Assembly (NCBI RefSeq): GCF_003205515.1
Contig: NZ_KZ826482.1
Coordinates: forward strand, 62,001 to 126,000
Length of the DNA: 64,000 nt
Source of the DNA: Litorivita pollutaquae
Lineage (GTDB): Bacteria; Pseudomonadota; Alphaproteobacteria; Rhodobacterales; Rhodobacteraceae
Direction of reading: 5' to 3'
Part shown: one piece after another, positions 44,513-53,839 of the stretch
Position numbering within the stretch: position 1 is the first letter of the stretch
Layout of the letters: every line of letters starts with the position of its first letter
Program-made: the position numbers and the translations under genes
Notes under the pieces: model-generated
What the model saw: only the letters and a program-made list of their open reading frames with translations
The model's database searches: none
Told to the model about the DNA's origin: nothing

Positions 44513-45562
44513 TTAACCGCGGCGACGGCGACGCCCCCCGCGTCCACCCGCAGCCCCATCAACCGGCGGGGCCTTGTTCGCAGCAATCCATGCCGCGCCA
44601 TGCGGATCCTTGTTGCTCAGCAAGTTGGCCGCCATGATCGCTTGCATTTCCGATCCGGCCTTGGCCGTCATATCGCCCAACCCGGTCAATTGGGCCAGCA
44701 ACGCATCGTCCATCCCATCGGGTAAAATCACCCCCGCCGCCTGCAAGGCATCGCGTTTGGCTTGCAACTTGGCCTGACTCACCGGCATCGCCACAGGGTT
44801 CATAATCGCAGAGGTCATGCCCGCGCCCATGGCCATCGGCAAAAACGCATTGTTGATGCCATGACGATTGGGCAAGCCAAACGATACATTCGACGCGCCG
44901 CAGGTGGTGTTGACGCCCAATTCATCGCGCAAACGGCGCACCAGAGCAAAGACCTGTTGTCCCGCAGTGGCCATTGCTCCGATCGGCATGACCAAAGGAT
45001 CAACCACAATGTCATGCGCCGGAATCCCGTAATCCGCCGCCCGCTCGACAATGCGTTTGGCCACAGCGAAGCGCACGTCGGGATCTTCGGAAATGCCGGT
45101 GTCGTCGTTCGAAATCGCCACAACCGGCACGTTGTATTTTTTGACCAGGGGCAGAACCATTTCGAGGCGGTCTTCTTCGCCGGTCACCGAATTAAGCAGG
45201 GGCCGCCCTTCGGCAATCTCCAATCCGGCTTCCAATGCGCCGGGCACCGAACTGTCGATACATAGCGGCACATCGACCAAAGCTTGCACCATTTCGACGA
45301 CTTTGCGCATCAGGGGCGGTTCGGTCTCGTTCGGGTTGGGGTTGGAATTATACACCACGCCCGCATTGATATCGAGAACCGCAGCACCGGCCAGAACCTG
45401 TGCCAAGGCGTCTTTTTCCACGGTGGAAAAGTCGCCCGCTTCCAATTCAGCGGCGAGTTTTTTGCGTCCTGTGGGGTTGATCCGCTCGCCAATCACGCAA
45501 AAGGGTTCGTCGAACCCCATCACAACGGTCTTGGTTTTGCTTTCGAGGATAGTGCGGGTCAT
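44513..45562 (-). CDS. Methyltetrahydrofolate:corrinoid methyltransferase (pterin-binding)
   Basis: A 349-residue TIM-barrel protein of the AcsE/MetH-pterin type, moving methyl groups between tetrahydrofolate and a corrinoid protein. Seen: FCVIGERINPTGRKKLAAEL (near 21-40), the family-defining LDINAGV (near 62), LCIDSSVPGALEAGL (near 100-114), NSVTGEE and SNVSFGLPNR (near 224-233). The last ten residues are a basic RGGRRRRRG tail of unknown role. It lies at the end of the operon with the MetF-like gene 49 nt upstream. Confidence 0.85.
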   Translation of the reverse strand: MTRTILESKTKTVVMGFDEPFCVIGERINPTGRKKLAAELEAGDFSTVEKDALAQVLAGAAVLDINAGVVYNSNPNPNETEPPLMRKVVEMVQALVDVPLCIDSSVPGALEAGLEIAEGRPLLNSVTGEEDRLEMVLPLVKKYNVPVVAISNDDTGISEDPDVRFAVAKRIVERAADYGIPAHDIVVDPLVMPIGAMATAGQQVFALVRRLRDELGVNTTCGASNVSFGLPNRHGINNAFLPMAMGAGMTSAIMNPVAMPVSQAKLQAKRDALQAAGVILPDGMDDALLAQLTGLGDMTAKAGSEMQAIMAANLLSNKDPHGAAWIAANKAPPVDGAAGGRGGRRRRRG

Positions 45563-45611
45563 ATGGTGTCCTTAACTCTCACGCGGATTGCGTATCTGTT
45601 GTGCCGCTAAC

Positions 45612-46553
45612 CTATGGGGTCAAAGCAGCAGGAGGGGCGGAGACGTCCGGGCCGTGGCCTTGATCTGCCGTCCAAGTGGTTGCGGTTTTGATACCGCCGA
45701 GCGGAAAGAAATGCACCCCCTCGATCAGGCTTTGCGGATTGGCGGCCTTATAAGTGGCCAGATCAGCCAAAATCGCATCGGGGGTATAGGGCAACAAAAG
45801 CTTGCTCACATCCATCGCGCGTTTTTGCAAAACCTTCAAGGACGGGCCAACGCCGCAGGCCATGGCAAAGGTAATGAGGGTTTGCAATTTAGCCGGCGCC
45901 GCGAGACCAACATGAATCGGCATGGTGATGCCGGCCTCGGCGAGGCTTTGGGCCCATGCGATCACGGGCGCGGCCTCGAACGCAAATTGCGTGGCGATGG
46001 CCATATCCGCATCGGTGCGTTCGCTATAGGCCTGTTTGAACGCCAAAGCCGCATCGACATTGGCGCGCCCGCCCGCAGGATCGATGTCGCGGTTGCCTTC
46101 TGGGTGTCCGGCGACGTGCAGCCGTTCAAAATCGTTGGCGTCAAACACACCGGTTTCGATCAAATCCATCGCGCTTTCGAACGGGCCGCGCGGCGCGGCA
46201 ATCCCGCCCGCCAGTAACAGCGCCTGTTTCACGCCTGCTTCGCCTTGATATCGGGCGATCCAGTCGTTGAGCGCAGCATGGGAGGGCACCGACCGCGCCG
46301 GAATATGCGGCATAACGGCAAAACCTTCGCGCGCGATCCGCGCGGCGGTGGCCACCATGTCATCGATCGGGGTGCCATCAATATGGGCGATATAGACCCG
46401 CGTGCCCTGCGGCAGGATCTCGGTAAAACGATCTATTCTGGCGGCCGTGCGCGGCATCACCTCGATGGAATATCCCGCCATCATGGCACGGGCACCGTCG
46501 CCCATTCTGCCCGATTTGATATCCTTGGCCTTCTTGAAATTAAACAGCGCCAT
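45612..46553 (-). CDS. Methylenetetrahydrofolate reductase family protein
   Basis: A 313-residue MetF-like TIM barrel expected to bind FAD and interconvert 5,10-methylene- and 5-methyl-tetrahydrofolate. Seen: the SIEVMPRTAARIDRF start block (near 29-43), HIPARSVPSHAALNDWIARY (near 82-101), LLLAGGIAAPRGPFESAMDL (near 112-131) and AGHPEGNRDID (near 151). It is divergent from enteric MetF, so the cofactor and direction are uncertain. GGAGG lies just before the ATG at 46553. In the one-carbon operon it could oxidise methyl-THF from demethylation. Confidence 0.8.
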   Translation of the reverse strand: MALFNFKKAKDIKSGRMGDGARAMMAGYSIEVMPRTAARIDRFTEILPQGTRVYIAHIDGTPIDDMVATAARIAREGFAVMPHIPARSVPSHAALNDWIARYQGEAGVKQALLLAGGIAAPRGPFESAMDLIETGVFDANDFERLHVAGHPEGNRDIDPAGGRANVDAALAFKQAYSERTDADMAIATQFAFEAAPVIAWAQSLAEAGITMPIHVGLAAPAKLQTLITFAMACGVGPSLKVLQKRAMDVSKLLLPYTPDAILADLATYKAANPQSLIEGVHFFPLGGIKTATTWTADQGHGPDVSAPPAALTP

Positions 46554-46579
46554 TGCGGCCTCCAAAATGCGGCTGCGGC

Positions 46580-46882
46580 TCACGGCGTGGCCCAACCATC
46601 CCCTTCAATCAATGTCTTGATCCGGTCTTGATCGAATTCGTGCTCCAGCCGCTGCGCCTGTGCGGCGGCCACCTCGGAGGGATCTCCCTCCACCTCGCCA
46701 AGGGACACCTTGCGCCATTCCGCCAGATAGGCATCGGCATCCTTGGCGCCCACTTTCATCGCCGCGCGGTCAATGGCTTGCTCAAATCGTTCGGGCAATT
46801 GCACTTTGGAGGCGCGGCGGCCTTTGCCGACAATCACCTGCGCGGGGATGTCCCGCCAATATACGATTGTTAGCTCTGGCAT
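46580..46882 (-). CDS. Virulence-factor (PF13769-like) small protein
   Basis: A 100-residue protein beginning MPELTIVYWRDIPAQVIVGK, the pattern of the small so-called virulence factor family that accompanies MetF-like genes in Rhodobacterales. A basic segment GRRASKVQLPERFEQAIDRA is followed by an acidic helix. AGGGGA lies 7 nt before the ATG. It is the first gene of the operon, 26 nt before the MetF-like gene. The family name comes from distant homologues; a role in one-carbon metabolism is suggested by the neighbours only. Confidence 0.78.
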   Translation of the reverse strand: MPELTIVYWRDIPAQVIVGKGRRASKVQLPERFEQAIDRAAMKVGAKDADAYLAEWRKVSLGEVEGDPSEVAAAQAQRLEHEFDQDRIKTLIEGDGWATP

Positions 46883-47147
46883 GGGTGATTCCCCTTGGGT
46901 CAGTAAAGTTACGATAGGGCGCATCCTCCGCGGGCTTTGCGTCAAACTCGACACAAGGGCACGCATTGGCGACGCGGCGCGCGGCATGAACCGCCCGCCG
47001 CCGAGGTGTAACCCGGAGCCGAGGGCAAATACTACGGCGCAGCATCGGAATAATCCTAAAGATCGTTATGAATGACGTGCGGCGGTGCTTGCGCGGGGGG
47101 GCGTTAGAGACTAGCTTGGGGATAACTCGAAATGGAGGGCGTGACCT

Positions 47148-48260
47148 ATGGCGCCCAAGCGTCCCGAAGGTGCGGGCGCATTCCCGATACCGGTTGAAAG
47201 CCCCGCGCCGAAACCGAGCGATCCATCGGAGCTTTATGCTGCGTTGGACCTCGGCACGAACAGTTGCCGGATGTTGATTGCGCAGCCCAAAGGCAGCCAA
47301 TTTCATGTGGTCGATAGTTTCTCGAAATCCGTGCAACTTGGCGCGGGGCTGGAGAAGTCTGGCCGGTTGTCACGCGCCTCTATGGGCCGCACGATCCAAG
47401 CCTTGCGGATTTGCCAACAAAAGCTGAAGCGTCACAAGGTCAAACAAATGCGCCTTGTCACCACCGAAGCATGCCGCCGCGCCAAAAACGCGCGCGAGTT
47501 CGTCCGGCAGGTGCGGCGCGAGACCGGCTTGCAACTCGACATCATTCAGCCAGAGGAAGAAGCCCGCCTTGCGGTGATTTCCTGCGCACCTTTGGTGTCC
47601 ACCAAAACCGAACAGCTTTTGGTCGTGGATATCGGCGGCGGATCGACAGAATTGGTGTGGATTGACCTGACCTCGGTGCCGCCACGCGAACGCCCGCGGG
47701 CGATCATGCGGCTTCATGCCGGTTTTCATCCCCCCGAAAGCCCCTTTCCCGCCGCCAAGGTCATCGATTGGATTTCGGTGCCCTTGGGCGTTGCGACATT
47801 GCGCGATCAGTTTTCCGATGTCGAAGACGATGCCGCGCGCTTTGCCCTGATGAGTTGGTTCTTCGAAGAAAACCTCTCGGAGTTTGCGCCCTATAAGGAC
47901 GAACAGGAACGCGACGGGTTTCAAATCATCGGCACGTCGGGCACCGTGACCACGGTGGCGGCCTCCTATCTCGGGCTCAAACGATATGATCGCACCAAAG
48001 TTGACGGGTTGCGGATGACAACCGACCAGATCGACCGCGTTATCCGCGGCTATCTTGATCTTGGCACCGCAGGCCGCCGCGCCGATCCGCGTATCGGTAT
48101 GGACCGGCAGGCTTTGATCATGTCCGGTTCTGCGATTTTGCAGGCGCTGATGCGCTGCTGGCCAACCGATCGCCTTTCCGTGGCCGACCGCGGCCTACGT
48201 GAGGGGCTTCTTTATGCACAAATGAGCGCCGATGGCGTTCTCGAAGACGGACCCTATTAG
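47148..48260 (+). CDS. Ppx/GppA phosphatase family protein
   Basis: Exopolyphosphatase or pppGpp phosphohydrolase of the ASKHA fold. The 370 residues show phosphate-1 loop [13 protein letters not shown] (near 32-44), [12 protein letters not shown] (near 104), phosphate-2 [14 protein letters not shown] (near 161-174) and the adenosine-type motif [13 protein letters not shown] (near 262-274). It lacks the C-terminal HD domain of long Ppx, as is normal for short forms. The first 25 residues are Pro-rich. rlmE starts 2 nt after the stop codon. Confidence 0.9.
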   Translation: MAPKRPEGAGAFPIPVESPAPKPSDPSELYAALDLGTNSCRMLIAQPKGSQFHVVDSFSKSVQLGAGLEKSGRLSRASMGRTIQALRICQQKLKRHKVKQMRLVTTEACRRAKNAREFVRQVRRETGLQLDIIQPEEEARLAVISCAPLVSTKTEQLLVVDIGGGSTELVWIDLTSVPPRERPRAIMRLHAGFHPPESPFPAAKVIDWISVPLGVATLRDQFSDVEDDAARFALMSWFFEENLSEFAPYKDEQERDGFQIIGTSGTVTTVAASYLGLKRYDRTKVDGLRMTTDQIDRVIRGYLDLGTAGRRADPRIGMDRQALIMSGSAILQALMRCWPTDRLSVADRGLREGLLYAQMSADGVLEDGPY

Positions 48261-48262
48261 TG

Positions 48263-49114
48263 ATGGCAAAACAACCCACAGGCGGAAACTCGGGCGGCAA
48301 GGATGGCAAAGGCGGAGACAAGGCCAGCACCAAGGCCAACAGCAAGGGCGGCCCGAAAAAAGGCCCGTCCGGCGCCCGCAAAGCCAAAACGCCCACGGGC
48401 AAGAATACCTCGGGGCGCGGGCAACGGGAATTGACCGTGAAGGTGAAAACCGCACGCGGCCGCACGCTCAGCTCGACCCGCTGGTTGCAACGGCAACTCA
48501 ATGATCCATACGTCAAACGCGCGCAGGCCGAAGGCTATCGCGGCCGCGCCGCATATAAGATCATGGAGCTGGACGACAAATTCCGCTTCCTTGTTCCGGG
48601 CGCACGGATCGTCGATTTGGGCTGTGCCCCCGGCGGCTGGCTGCAAGTCGCGGTCAAACGCAGCAATATTCTGGGCGAGAAAAAGGGCAAGGCCGTCGGC
48701 ACCATCCTTGGCATTGACCTTCAGGAGGTGGAGCCGTTGGCAGGCTGCGAAATCCATCAATTGGATTTCATGGAAGACGACGCCGATCTCAAGGTCAAAG
48801 AGTGGCTGGGCGGTATGGCCGATGTGGTGATGTCGGATATGGCGGCCTCTGCATCCGGTCATAAACAAACCGACCACCTGCGCATTATTGCGCTTTGTGA
48901 GGCGGCGGCCTATTTCGCCTTTGATGTGCTCGAAGAGGGCGGAACATTCGTCGCCAAAGTTCTGGCCGGCGGCGCCGAAGGTGAATTGCAAAAACTGCTC
49001 AAACAGCGGTTTGAAAAGGTGCATCACGTCAAACCGCCCGCGTCCCGCTCTGACAGCTCGGAAAAATTCGTCGTGGCGATGGGGTATAAACGCCCCGTAG
49101 AGGATACGGAATAA
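48263..49114 (+). CDS. rlmE: 23S rRNA (uridine-2'-O-)-methyltransferase RlmE/FtsJ
   Basis: Methylates the universally conserved U2552 of 23S rRNA. In 283 residues, about 75 more than E. coli RlmE, the extra part is an N-terminal Lys/Gly/Ser-rich tail (about 1-58). The core has the K-D-K-E tetrad: Lys in [10 protein letters not shown] (near 95), Asp in [12 protein letters not shown] (near 194), Lys in FVAKVLAGG (near 235) and Glu in [10 protein letters not shown] (near 271), plus the SAM motif [17 protein letters not shown] one codon earlier is an alternative start. It shares an operon with ppx/gppA. Confidence 0.93.
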   Translation: MAKQPTGGNSGGKDGKGGDKASTKANSKGGPKKGPSGARKAKTPTGKNTSGRGQRELTVKVKTARGRTLSSTRWLQRQLNDPYVKRAQAEGYRGRAAYKIMELDDKFRFLVPGARIVDLGCAPGGWLQVAVKRSNILGEKKGKAVGTILGIDLQEVEPLAGCEIHQLDFMEDDADLKVKEWLGGMADVVMSDMAASASGHKQTDHLRIIALCEAAAYFAFDVLEEGGTFVAKVLAGGAEGELQKLLKQRFEKVHHVKPPASRSDSSEKFVVAMGYKRPVEDTE

Positions 49115-49693
49115 ACATGCGCGCACTGCGGGTGTGTCATAGGGACAGTTGCGCCCGCAAACCCTGCACGTCGCTTTGAACGTAATGGGCGCGGCCTTTG
49201 CCACGAGCGCTCAGCCCAGATCGTCAAAATGCGTCACCGGAATGATGCACTGGCACCCCCGATGAACCGGCCCACACTGATCGTTGCGCCCGCCCGCCAG
49301 ATGGGCGGGCCATTTCAATGCTGTTGTGGGGAGTGCCTGAACAACGCCCGCGCCAAATCCCGCAGGCCTTCTACCCGCCGTCAAGAGGCGCAGCGTGACC
49401 AAAGCGCCCCACGACCCTTGATGCCCGAGGCCTGAGCCCGAGCGCCGACCGGCGTGTGCTCTGGGCCGACAGTGGGGCAGGGGGATTTCCTGTGAGATGT
49501 CCCCCCGCAGAGGGTGCGGGCCAGCGGTTCGATGATTTTCCGACCGCTCGCGCCGCAGATCTGCCCGTTTTTTAGGCGAAAGTCTGCCACATTCGGACCG
49601 AAAACGCCATAGCGCCGTTGCTTCGGCGGCCACGGCCATCCTGTCACCAGAAAAAGGGTTGTATCTGCGCAGGTTGCGCGGCCTACTTTACCT
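49115..49693. other. Intergenic region without a confident gene
   Basis: The 579-nt gap between rlmE and the ATP-grasp gene has several open frames, none with a plausible composition or start. The only clear structure is a perfect 8-bp hairpin at 49288-49310 (GCCCGCCC, 7-nt loop, GGGCGGGC) without a T run. Confidence 0.6.
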
Positions 49694-51124
49694 ATGACCA
49701 ACACATCGCCTTTCTTTGATGAGATGTTCGCGCCCGACGGCACCGCCCGCGACGCCTACGCCCAATATCACCAGTGGTTCGGCAGAGAAGACTCCCGCCA
49801 TCTGCGCCGAAAATCCGTAGAGGCCGAGGCATTTTTCCGCCGCGTCGGCATCACCTTTAACGTCTACGGACAAGAGGAAGCTGACGAGAGGCTTATCCCC
49901 TTCGACATCGTCCCACGGGTTATCTCCGCCCGCGAATGGACGCGATTGGAAAAAGGCATCGAACAGCGCGTGCGCGCCATCAACGCGTTTTTGCACGATA
50001 TTTATCATCGGCAGGAGATCCTGCGTGCGGGGCGCATCCCCGCAGAAATCATCATCGGCAACGAAGCCTTCTTGCCGCAAATGATCGGGGTGACCCCGCC
50101 GGGCGGAATTTTCACCCATATCATCGGTGTTGATCTTGTGCGCACCGGTCCGGACGAGTTTTACGTGCTCGAAGACAATGCGCGCACGCCCTCCGGTGTT
50201 TCCTATATGTTGGAAAATCGCGAGACGATGCTGCAAATGTTCCCTGAATTGTTCACACGGTTGAATGTGCGACCGGTCAGCAGTTATCCGCAGCAATTGC
50301 GCCGCTCGCTTGCGGCCTCTGCACCGCATGATCGCGGCTCATCCAAACCGGTGATCGCGGTGCTGACCCCGGGCATTCATAACTCGGCCTATTTCGAACA
50401 TGCGTTTTTGGCCGACCAAATGGGCGTGGAATTGGTCGAAAGTCATGATTTGACCATCCGCGACGGCCGCGTCGCGATGCGCACGACCCAAGGCTTCCAG
50501 CCGGTTGATGTGATTTATCGCCGCGTTGATGATGATTATCTTGATCCGCTGAACTTCAACCCGAATTCGATGCTGGGCGTGGCGGGGATTATGGATGTCT
50601 ACCGCGCCGGCCGGATCACCATTGCCAATGCCCCGGGCACCGGCATCGCGGACGACAAGGCGCTCTATAGTTATATGCCTGATATTGTTGAGTTTTATAC
50701 CGGAGAGAAGGCGATCTTGAAAAACGTGCCGACTTGGCGGTGTTCCGAAGCAGACAGCCTTGCCTATGTGCTCGACCATCTGCCTGAACTGGTGGTCAAA
50801 GAGGTGCATGGGTCGGGCGGCTACGGCATGTTGGTCGGCCCTGCGGCCTCGAAACGTGAACTGAAAGCCTTTGAGAGAAAACTACGGGCAAAGCCGCACA
50901 ACTACATCGCGCAACCAACGCTGGCGCTCTCGACCGTGCCAATCCTCAGCAAAAAGGGGCTCGCGCCGCGCCATGTGGATTTGCGCCCCTTCGTGCTCTG
51001 CTCTCCGGGCAAGGTTGAGATTACGCCGGGCGGATTGACCCGTGTGGCGCTCAAAGAAGGCAGCCTTGTGGTCAATTCATCCCAAGGCGGCGGCACCAAA
51101 GACACATGGGTCTTGGGCGAATAA
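49694..51124 (+). CDS. Circularly permuted type 2 ATP-grasp protein
   Basis: A 476-residue COG2308-type ATP-grasp enzyme, expected to form peptide or amide bonds with ATP. Seen: FFDEMFAPDG start, EAFFRRVGITFNVYG (near 45-59), LIPFDIVPRVISAREW (near 67-82), FYVLEDNARTPSGVSYMLEN (near 156-175) and the ATP-binding KEVHGSGGYGMLVGP near 368-382. It begins the conserved four-gene set with alpha-E, transglutaminase and Anbu. The product is unknown; comparative work has proposed a peptide-tag or peptide-synthesis system. Confidence 0.92.
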   Translation: MTNTSPFFDEMFAPDGTARDAYAQYHQWFGREDSRHLRRKSVEAEAFFRRVGITFNVYGQEEADERLIPFDIVPRVISAREWTRLEKGIEQRVRAINAFLHDIYHRQEILRAGRIPAEIIIGNEAFLPQMIGVTPPGGIFTHIIGVDLVRTGPDEFYVLEDNARTPSGVSYMLENRETMLQMFPELFTRLNVRPVSSYPQQLRRSLAASAPHDRGSSKPVIAVLTPGIHNSAYFEHAFLADQMGVELVESHDLTIRDGRVAMRTTQGFQPVDVIYRRVDDDYLDPLNFNPNSMLGVAGIMDVYRAGRITIANAPGTGIADDKALYSYMPDIVEFYTGEKAILKNVPTWRCSEADSLAYVLDHLPELVVKEVHGSGGYGMLVGPAASKRELKAFERKLRAKPHNYIAQPTLALSTVPILSKKGLAPRHVDLRPFVLCSPGKVEITPGGLTRVALKEGSLVVNSSQGGGTKDTWVLGE

Positions 51125-51142
51125 TGCGGGGAGGATACGGCA

Positions 51143-52084
51143 ATGCTTGGTAAAACCGCAGGCGGGCTGTTTTGGCTGTTCCGCTATCTGGAACGGGCCG
51201 AAAACACCGCGCGATTGGTGGAAACCGGATGGCGCATCGCGTTGACACGGCAAAATGCAGCCGTCGCAGAATGGGAATCCGTGCTTAACACCGCCGGTTT
51301 ACGCGCGGCCTATGTCGAAAGCTACACGGAGGTCGAAGCCTCTTCGGTGATCAATTTCCTGCTGCGCGATAAGGAATGTATTTCGTCTGTGCGGGCCTCG
51401 ATCAATGCGGCGCGGGCGAATGCACGTTTGGTGCGCACCGCGCTGACCTCTGAGGTTTGGGAGGCGGTGAACGAATGTTGGATGGACATCAACGCCTTGC
51501 TCAAACGCCCGGTTTCCGAACGCTCGTTGGGTGAGACCCTGTCTGCGATCCGCTTTCGCTGTGCTGTGGTTCGCGGCGCCTTGCACGGCACCATGCTGCG
51601 CAATGACACCTTCTGGTTTTCGCGCCTTGGCACCTTTGTCGAACGGGCCGACAACAGCGCGCGGATCTTGGACATGAAATACTATGTCCTGTTGCCGACG
51701 GCGGCCTATGTGGGATCTTCGATCGACAACACCCAATGGGAGACAATTTTACGCTCGGTCTCGGCGGACCGGTCCTATCGATGGATCAAGGGCGATGACA
51801 CCAATCCGCGCGATATCGCCGATTTCCTGATTCTGGACGGGCGCATGCCGCGTTCGCTCGCCTTTTGCTACGACAAGATCGAAGAGAACCTCCAACGCCT
51901 GTGCCGTGAATATGGCAAGGACATGCCTTCTCTCGATGTCGCGCGGCAACAAAATGCCCGTTTCAAAGGCAAGGAGATCGATATGATCTTCGACGAGGGA
52001 TTGCATGAGTTTCTCGAACGCGCGATTGCCAGCACCGGTGCATTGGCGCAGCAAATCGAAACGGACTACCGCTTTTACAGCTAG
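51143..52084 (+). CDS. Alpha-E domain protein
   Basis: A 313-residue all-helical COG2307 (DUF403) protein, always found near the permuted ATP-grasp gene. Seen: LFWLFRYLERAENTARLVET (near 10-29), the repeated FVERADNSARILDMKYYVL (near 165-183), and a C-terminal HEFLERAIASTGALAQQIET. Two ER/A-E-N/D-x-AR repeats give the domain name. GGGAGGA precedes the ATG, 18 nt after the ATP-grasp stop. Enzymatic activity is not known. Confidence 0.92.
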   Translation: MLGKTAGGLFWLFRYLERAENTARLVETGWRIALTRQNAAVAEWESVLNTAGLRAAYVESYTEVEASSVINFLLRDKECISSVRASINAARANARLVRTALTSEVWEAVNECWMDINALLKRPVSERSLGETLSAIRFRCAVVRGALHGTMLRNDTFWFSRLGTFVERADNSARILDMKYYVLLPTAAYVGSSIDNTQWETILRSVSADRSYRWIKGDDTNPRDIADFLILDGRMPRSLAFCYDKIEENLQRLCREYGKDMPSLDVARQQNARFKGKEIDMIFDEGLHEFLERAIASTGALAQQIETDYRFYS

Positions 52085-52092
52085 GGGGCGAT

Positions 52093-52902
52093 ATGCGGCT
52101 GAAAATCTCTCATACCACGACCTACTGCTATGATGTGCCGGTGCATTACGCCTTGCAACAATTGCGGCTTACCCCACGCAGCGACCACGGCCAAACCATC
52201 GAAACATGGAATGCGGTGATTACCGGCGGCACCAAAGAAGTCAGCTTTGACGACCACTTCGGCAATCACGTCGATTTGGTCTTGATGGACGACGGGGCCG
52301 ATAAAATCGAAATCACCTGCGAAGGCGTGGTTTCGACCGTGGATAATGCGGGCATCATCGGCCAGCACCGTGGCTATGCGCCCCTATGGCTTTACCGAGA
52401 ACCGACTGCGGTTACCGCCCCGGATGCGGCGCTGCGCAAATTGGCGCGCAGCTATAGCAAAGCCGGGCAGACGGGCGGTGACTGGCTGCCCGAACTGCAT
52501 GCGTTGTCGGCCGAAATCCTAAACCACGTAAGCTATGAGACCGGCCAAACGATCGCCACGACCACCGCCGACGAAGCCTGGGCCGCAGGCCACGGCGTGT
52601 GTCAGGATCACGCCCATATCATGATCACCACCGCGCGGCTCATGGGATTGCCCGCGCGCTATGTCAGCGGCTATCTGCTGATGGAAGGGGTCGAACAACA
52701 AGACGCGACCCATGCATGGTGCGAGGTGCATGTCGACGGAATCGGTTGGGTGGGGTTTGACGTGTCGAACGGGATTTCTCCCGATGAACGCTATGTCCGC
52801 GTCGCCACCGGGCGCGATTATGCCGAAGCTGCGCCCATACATGGATTGCGGTTGGGGGCAGGGACCGAAGATCTGCAGGTGCGCTTGCAAGTGCAGCAAT
52901 AG
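52093..52902 (+). CDS. Transglutaminase-like protein of the Anbu operon
   Basis: A 269-residue cytosolic transglutaminase-like cysteine protease. An N-terminal beta domain (MRLKISHTTTYCYDVPVHYA) precedes the catalytic core, with Cys in AAGHGVCQDHAHIM (near 167-180), His in DATHAWCEVHVDG (near 204-216) and Asp in WVGFDVSNG (near 219-227). It starts 8 nt after the alpha-E gene. In this gene set it may cut or form amide or isopeptide bonds; the substrate is unknown. Confidence 0.92.
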   Translation: MRLKISHTTTYCYDVPVHYALQQLRLTPRSDHGQTIETWNAVITGGTKEVSFDDHFGNHVDLVLMDDGADKIEITCEGVVSTVDNAGIIGQHRGYAPLWLYREPTAVTAPDAALRKLARSYSKAGQTGGDWLPELHALSAEILNHVSYETGQTIATTTADEAWAAGHGVCQDHAHIMITTARLMGLPARYVSGYLLMEGVEQQDATHAWCEVHVDGIGWVGFDVSNGISPDERYVRVATGRDYAEAAPIHGLRLGAGTEDLQVRLQVQQ

Positions 52903-52951
52903 GGCGTAAACTGAACCGGCTGGCGCGCGGCGCGCCAAAGGACACACACCC

Positions 52952-53683
52952 ATGACCTATTGCGTTGGATTGATGTTGGACAAGGGCCTTGTGTTCATGT
53001 CTGACACCCGCACAAATTCCGGTGTCGATAATATTTCGACCTTTCGTAAAATGTTCTCGTTCAATGTCGAGGGCGAACGCGACATCACCTTGATGACGGC
53101 GGGCAATTTGGCCACGACCCAAGCTTTGATCAGCCTGCTGGAAGAGCGCAGCAAATATCATTCGGAACGCGACCCCGATATTTTAACCGTGCCGACGATG
53201 TTCCAAGTGGCGCGGTTGGTGGGAGAGACCCTGCGCGAAGTGATCGGTGAACACGCCAACACCGGACAGCGCGCCGATGCGGCCTTTAACGCCACGGTGA
53301 TCCTGGGCGGACAAATCAAAGGCGGAAAACCCTGTCTTTTCATGATCTATCCCGAAGGCAATTTCATCGAAGCCAGCGAAGACACGCCCTTCTTCCAGAT
53401 CGGGGAGACCAAATACGGCCGTCCGATCCTGTTGCGGGCCTATGATGCGGCGATGGAATTTGACGAGGCGGTCAAATTGCTTCTGGTGTCCTTCGACAGC
53501 ACCATAAAGGCAAATCTGTCGGTGTCGCTGCCGCTTGATGTGAAAACCTATGCCGAAGGCAAATTCAGCCCACATCAGCAATTGCGCGTCGAACCCGACG
53601 ACAACTACTTCCAACAAATATCGCAAGGGTGGGGCGTTGCCCTGCGCACCGCGTTTCAAGAGCTGCCCGACTTCAAATTCTAA
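52952..53683 (+). CDS. anbu: Anbu proteasome-like peptidase
   Basis: A 243-residue N-terminal-nucleophile hydrolase, ancestral to proteasome beta subunits and HslV. Removal of Met1 would expose Thr as the nucleophile (MTYCVGLML). The Asp of LVFMSDTRTNSGVDN (near 14-28) and the Lys of STFRKMFSF (near 33) complete the proteasome-type site, and MTAGNLATTQ (near 48) follows. Anbu assembles as an open helical or ring multimer in studied species. AGGACACAC-type spacing precedes the ATG. It ends the four-gene operon. Confidence 0.92.
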   Translation: MTYCVGLMLDKGLVFMSDTRTNSGVDNISTFRKMFSFNVEGERDITLMTAGNLATTQALISLLEERSKYHSERDPDILTVPTMFQVARLVGETLREVIGEHANTGQRADAAFNATVILGGQIKGGKPCLFMIYPEGNFIEASEDTPFFQIGETKYGRPILLRAYDAAMEFDEAVKLLLVSFDSTIKANLSVSLPLDVKTYAEGKFSPHQQLRVEPDDNYFQQISQGWGVALRTAFQELPDFKF

Positions 53684-53795
53684 CGGCCCTGTCGCCCCCC
53701 GTCCTTTCGACGGATTTCCGCGCCTATATGAAGTTTTTGCGACAGGGGGATATTTTCCTCGCCTGCGCCGATGTCATCGACTAATTCGGGTTCAA

Positions 53796-53816
53796 ACGCC
53801 GCCCTCAAAGCGGCGT
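53796..53816 (+). promoter_or_regulatory. Hairpin just upstream of the arsenate-detoxification GAPDH
   Basis: Perfect 7-bp stem ACGCCGC / GCGGCGT with a CCTCAAA loop, ending 23 nt before the ATG at 53840. No T run. It could end the Anbu operon or act on translation of the GAPDH gene. A tiny frame of 18 codons at 53727-53783 lies just before it and may be a leader peptide or chance. Confidence 0.35.
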
Positions 53817-53839
53817 GAACACGTCGGACAGGGGGCTAT

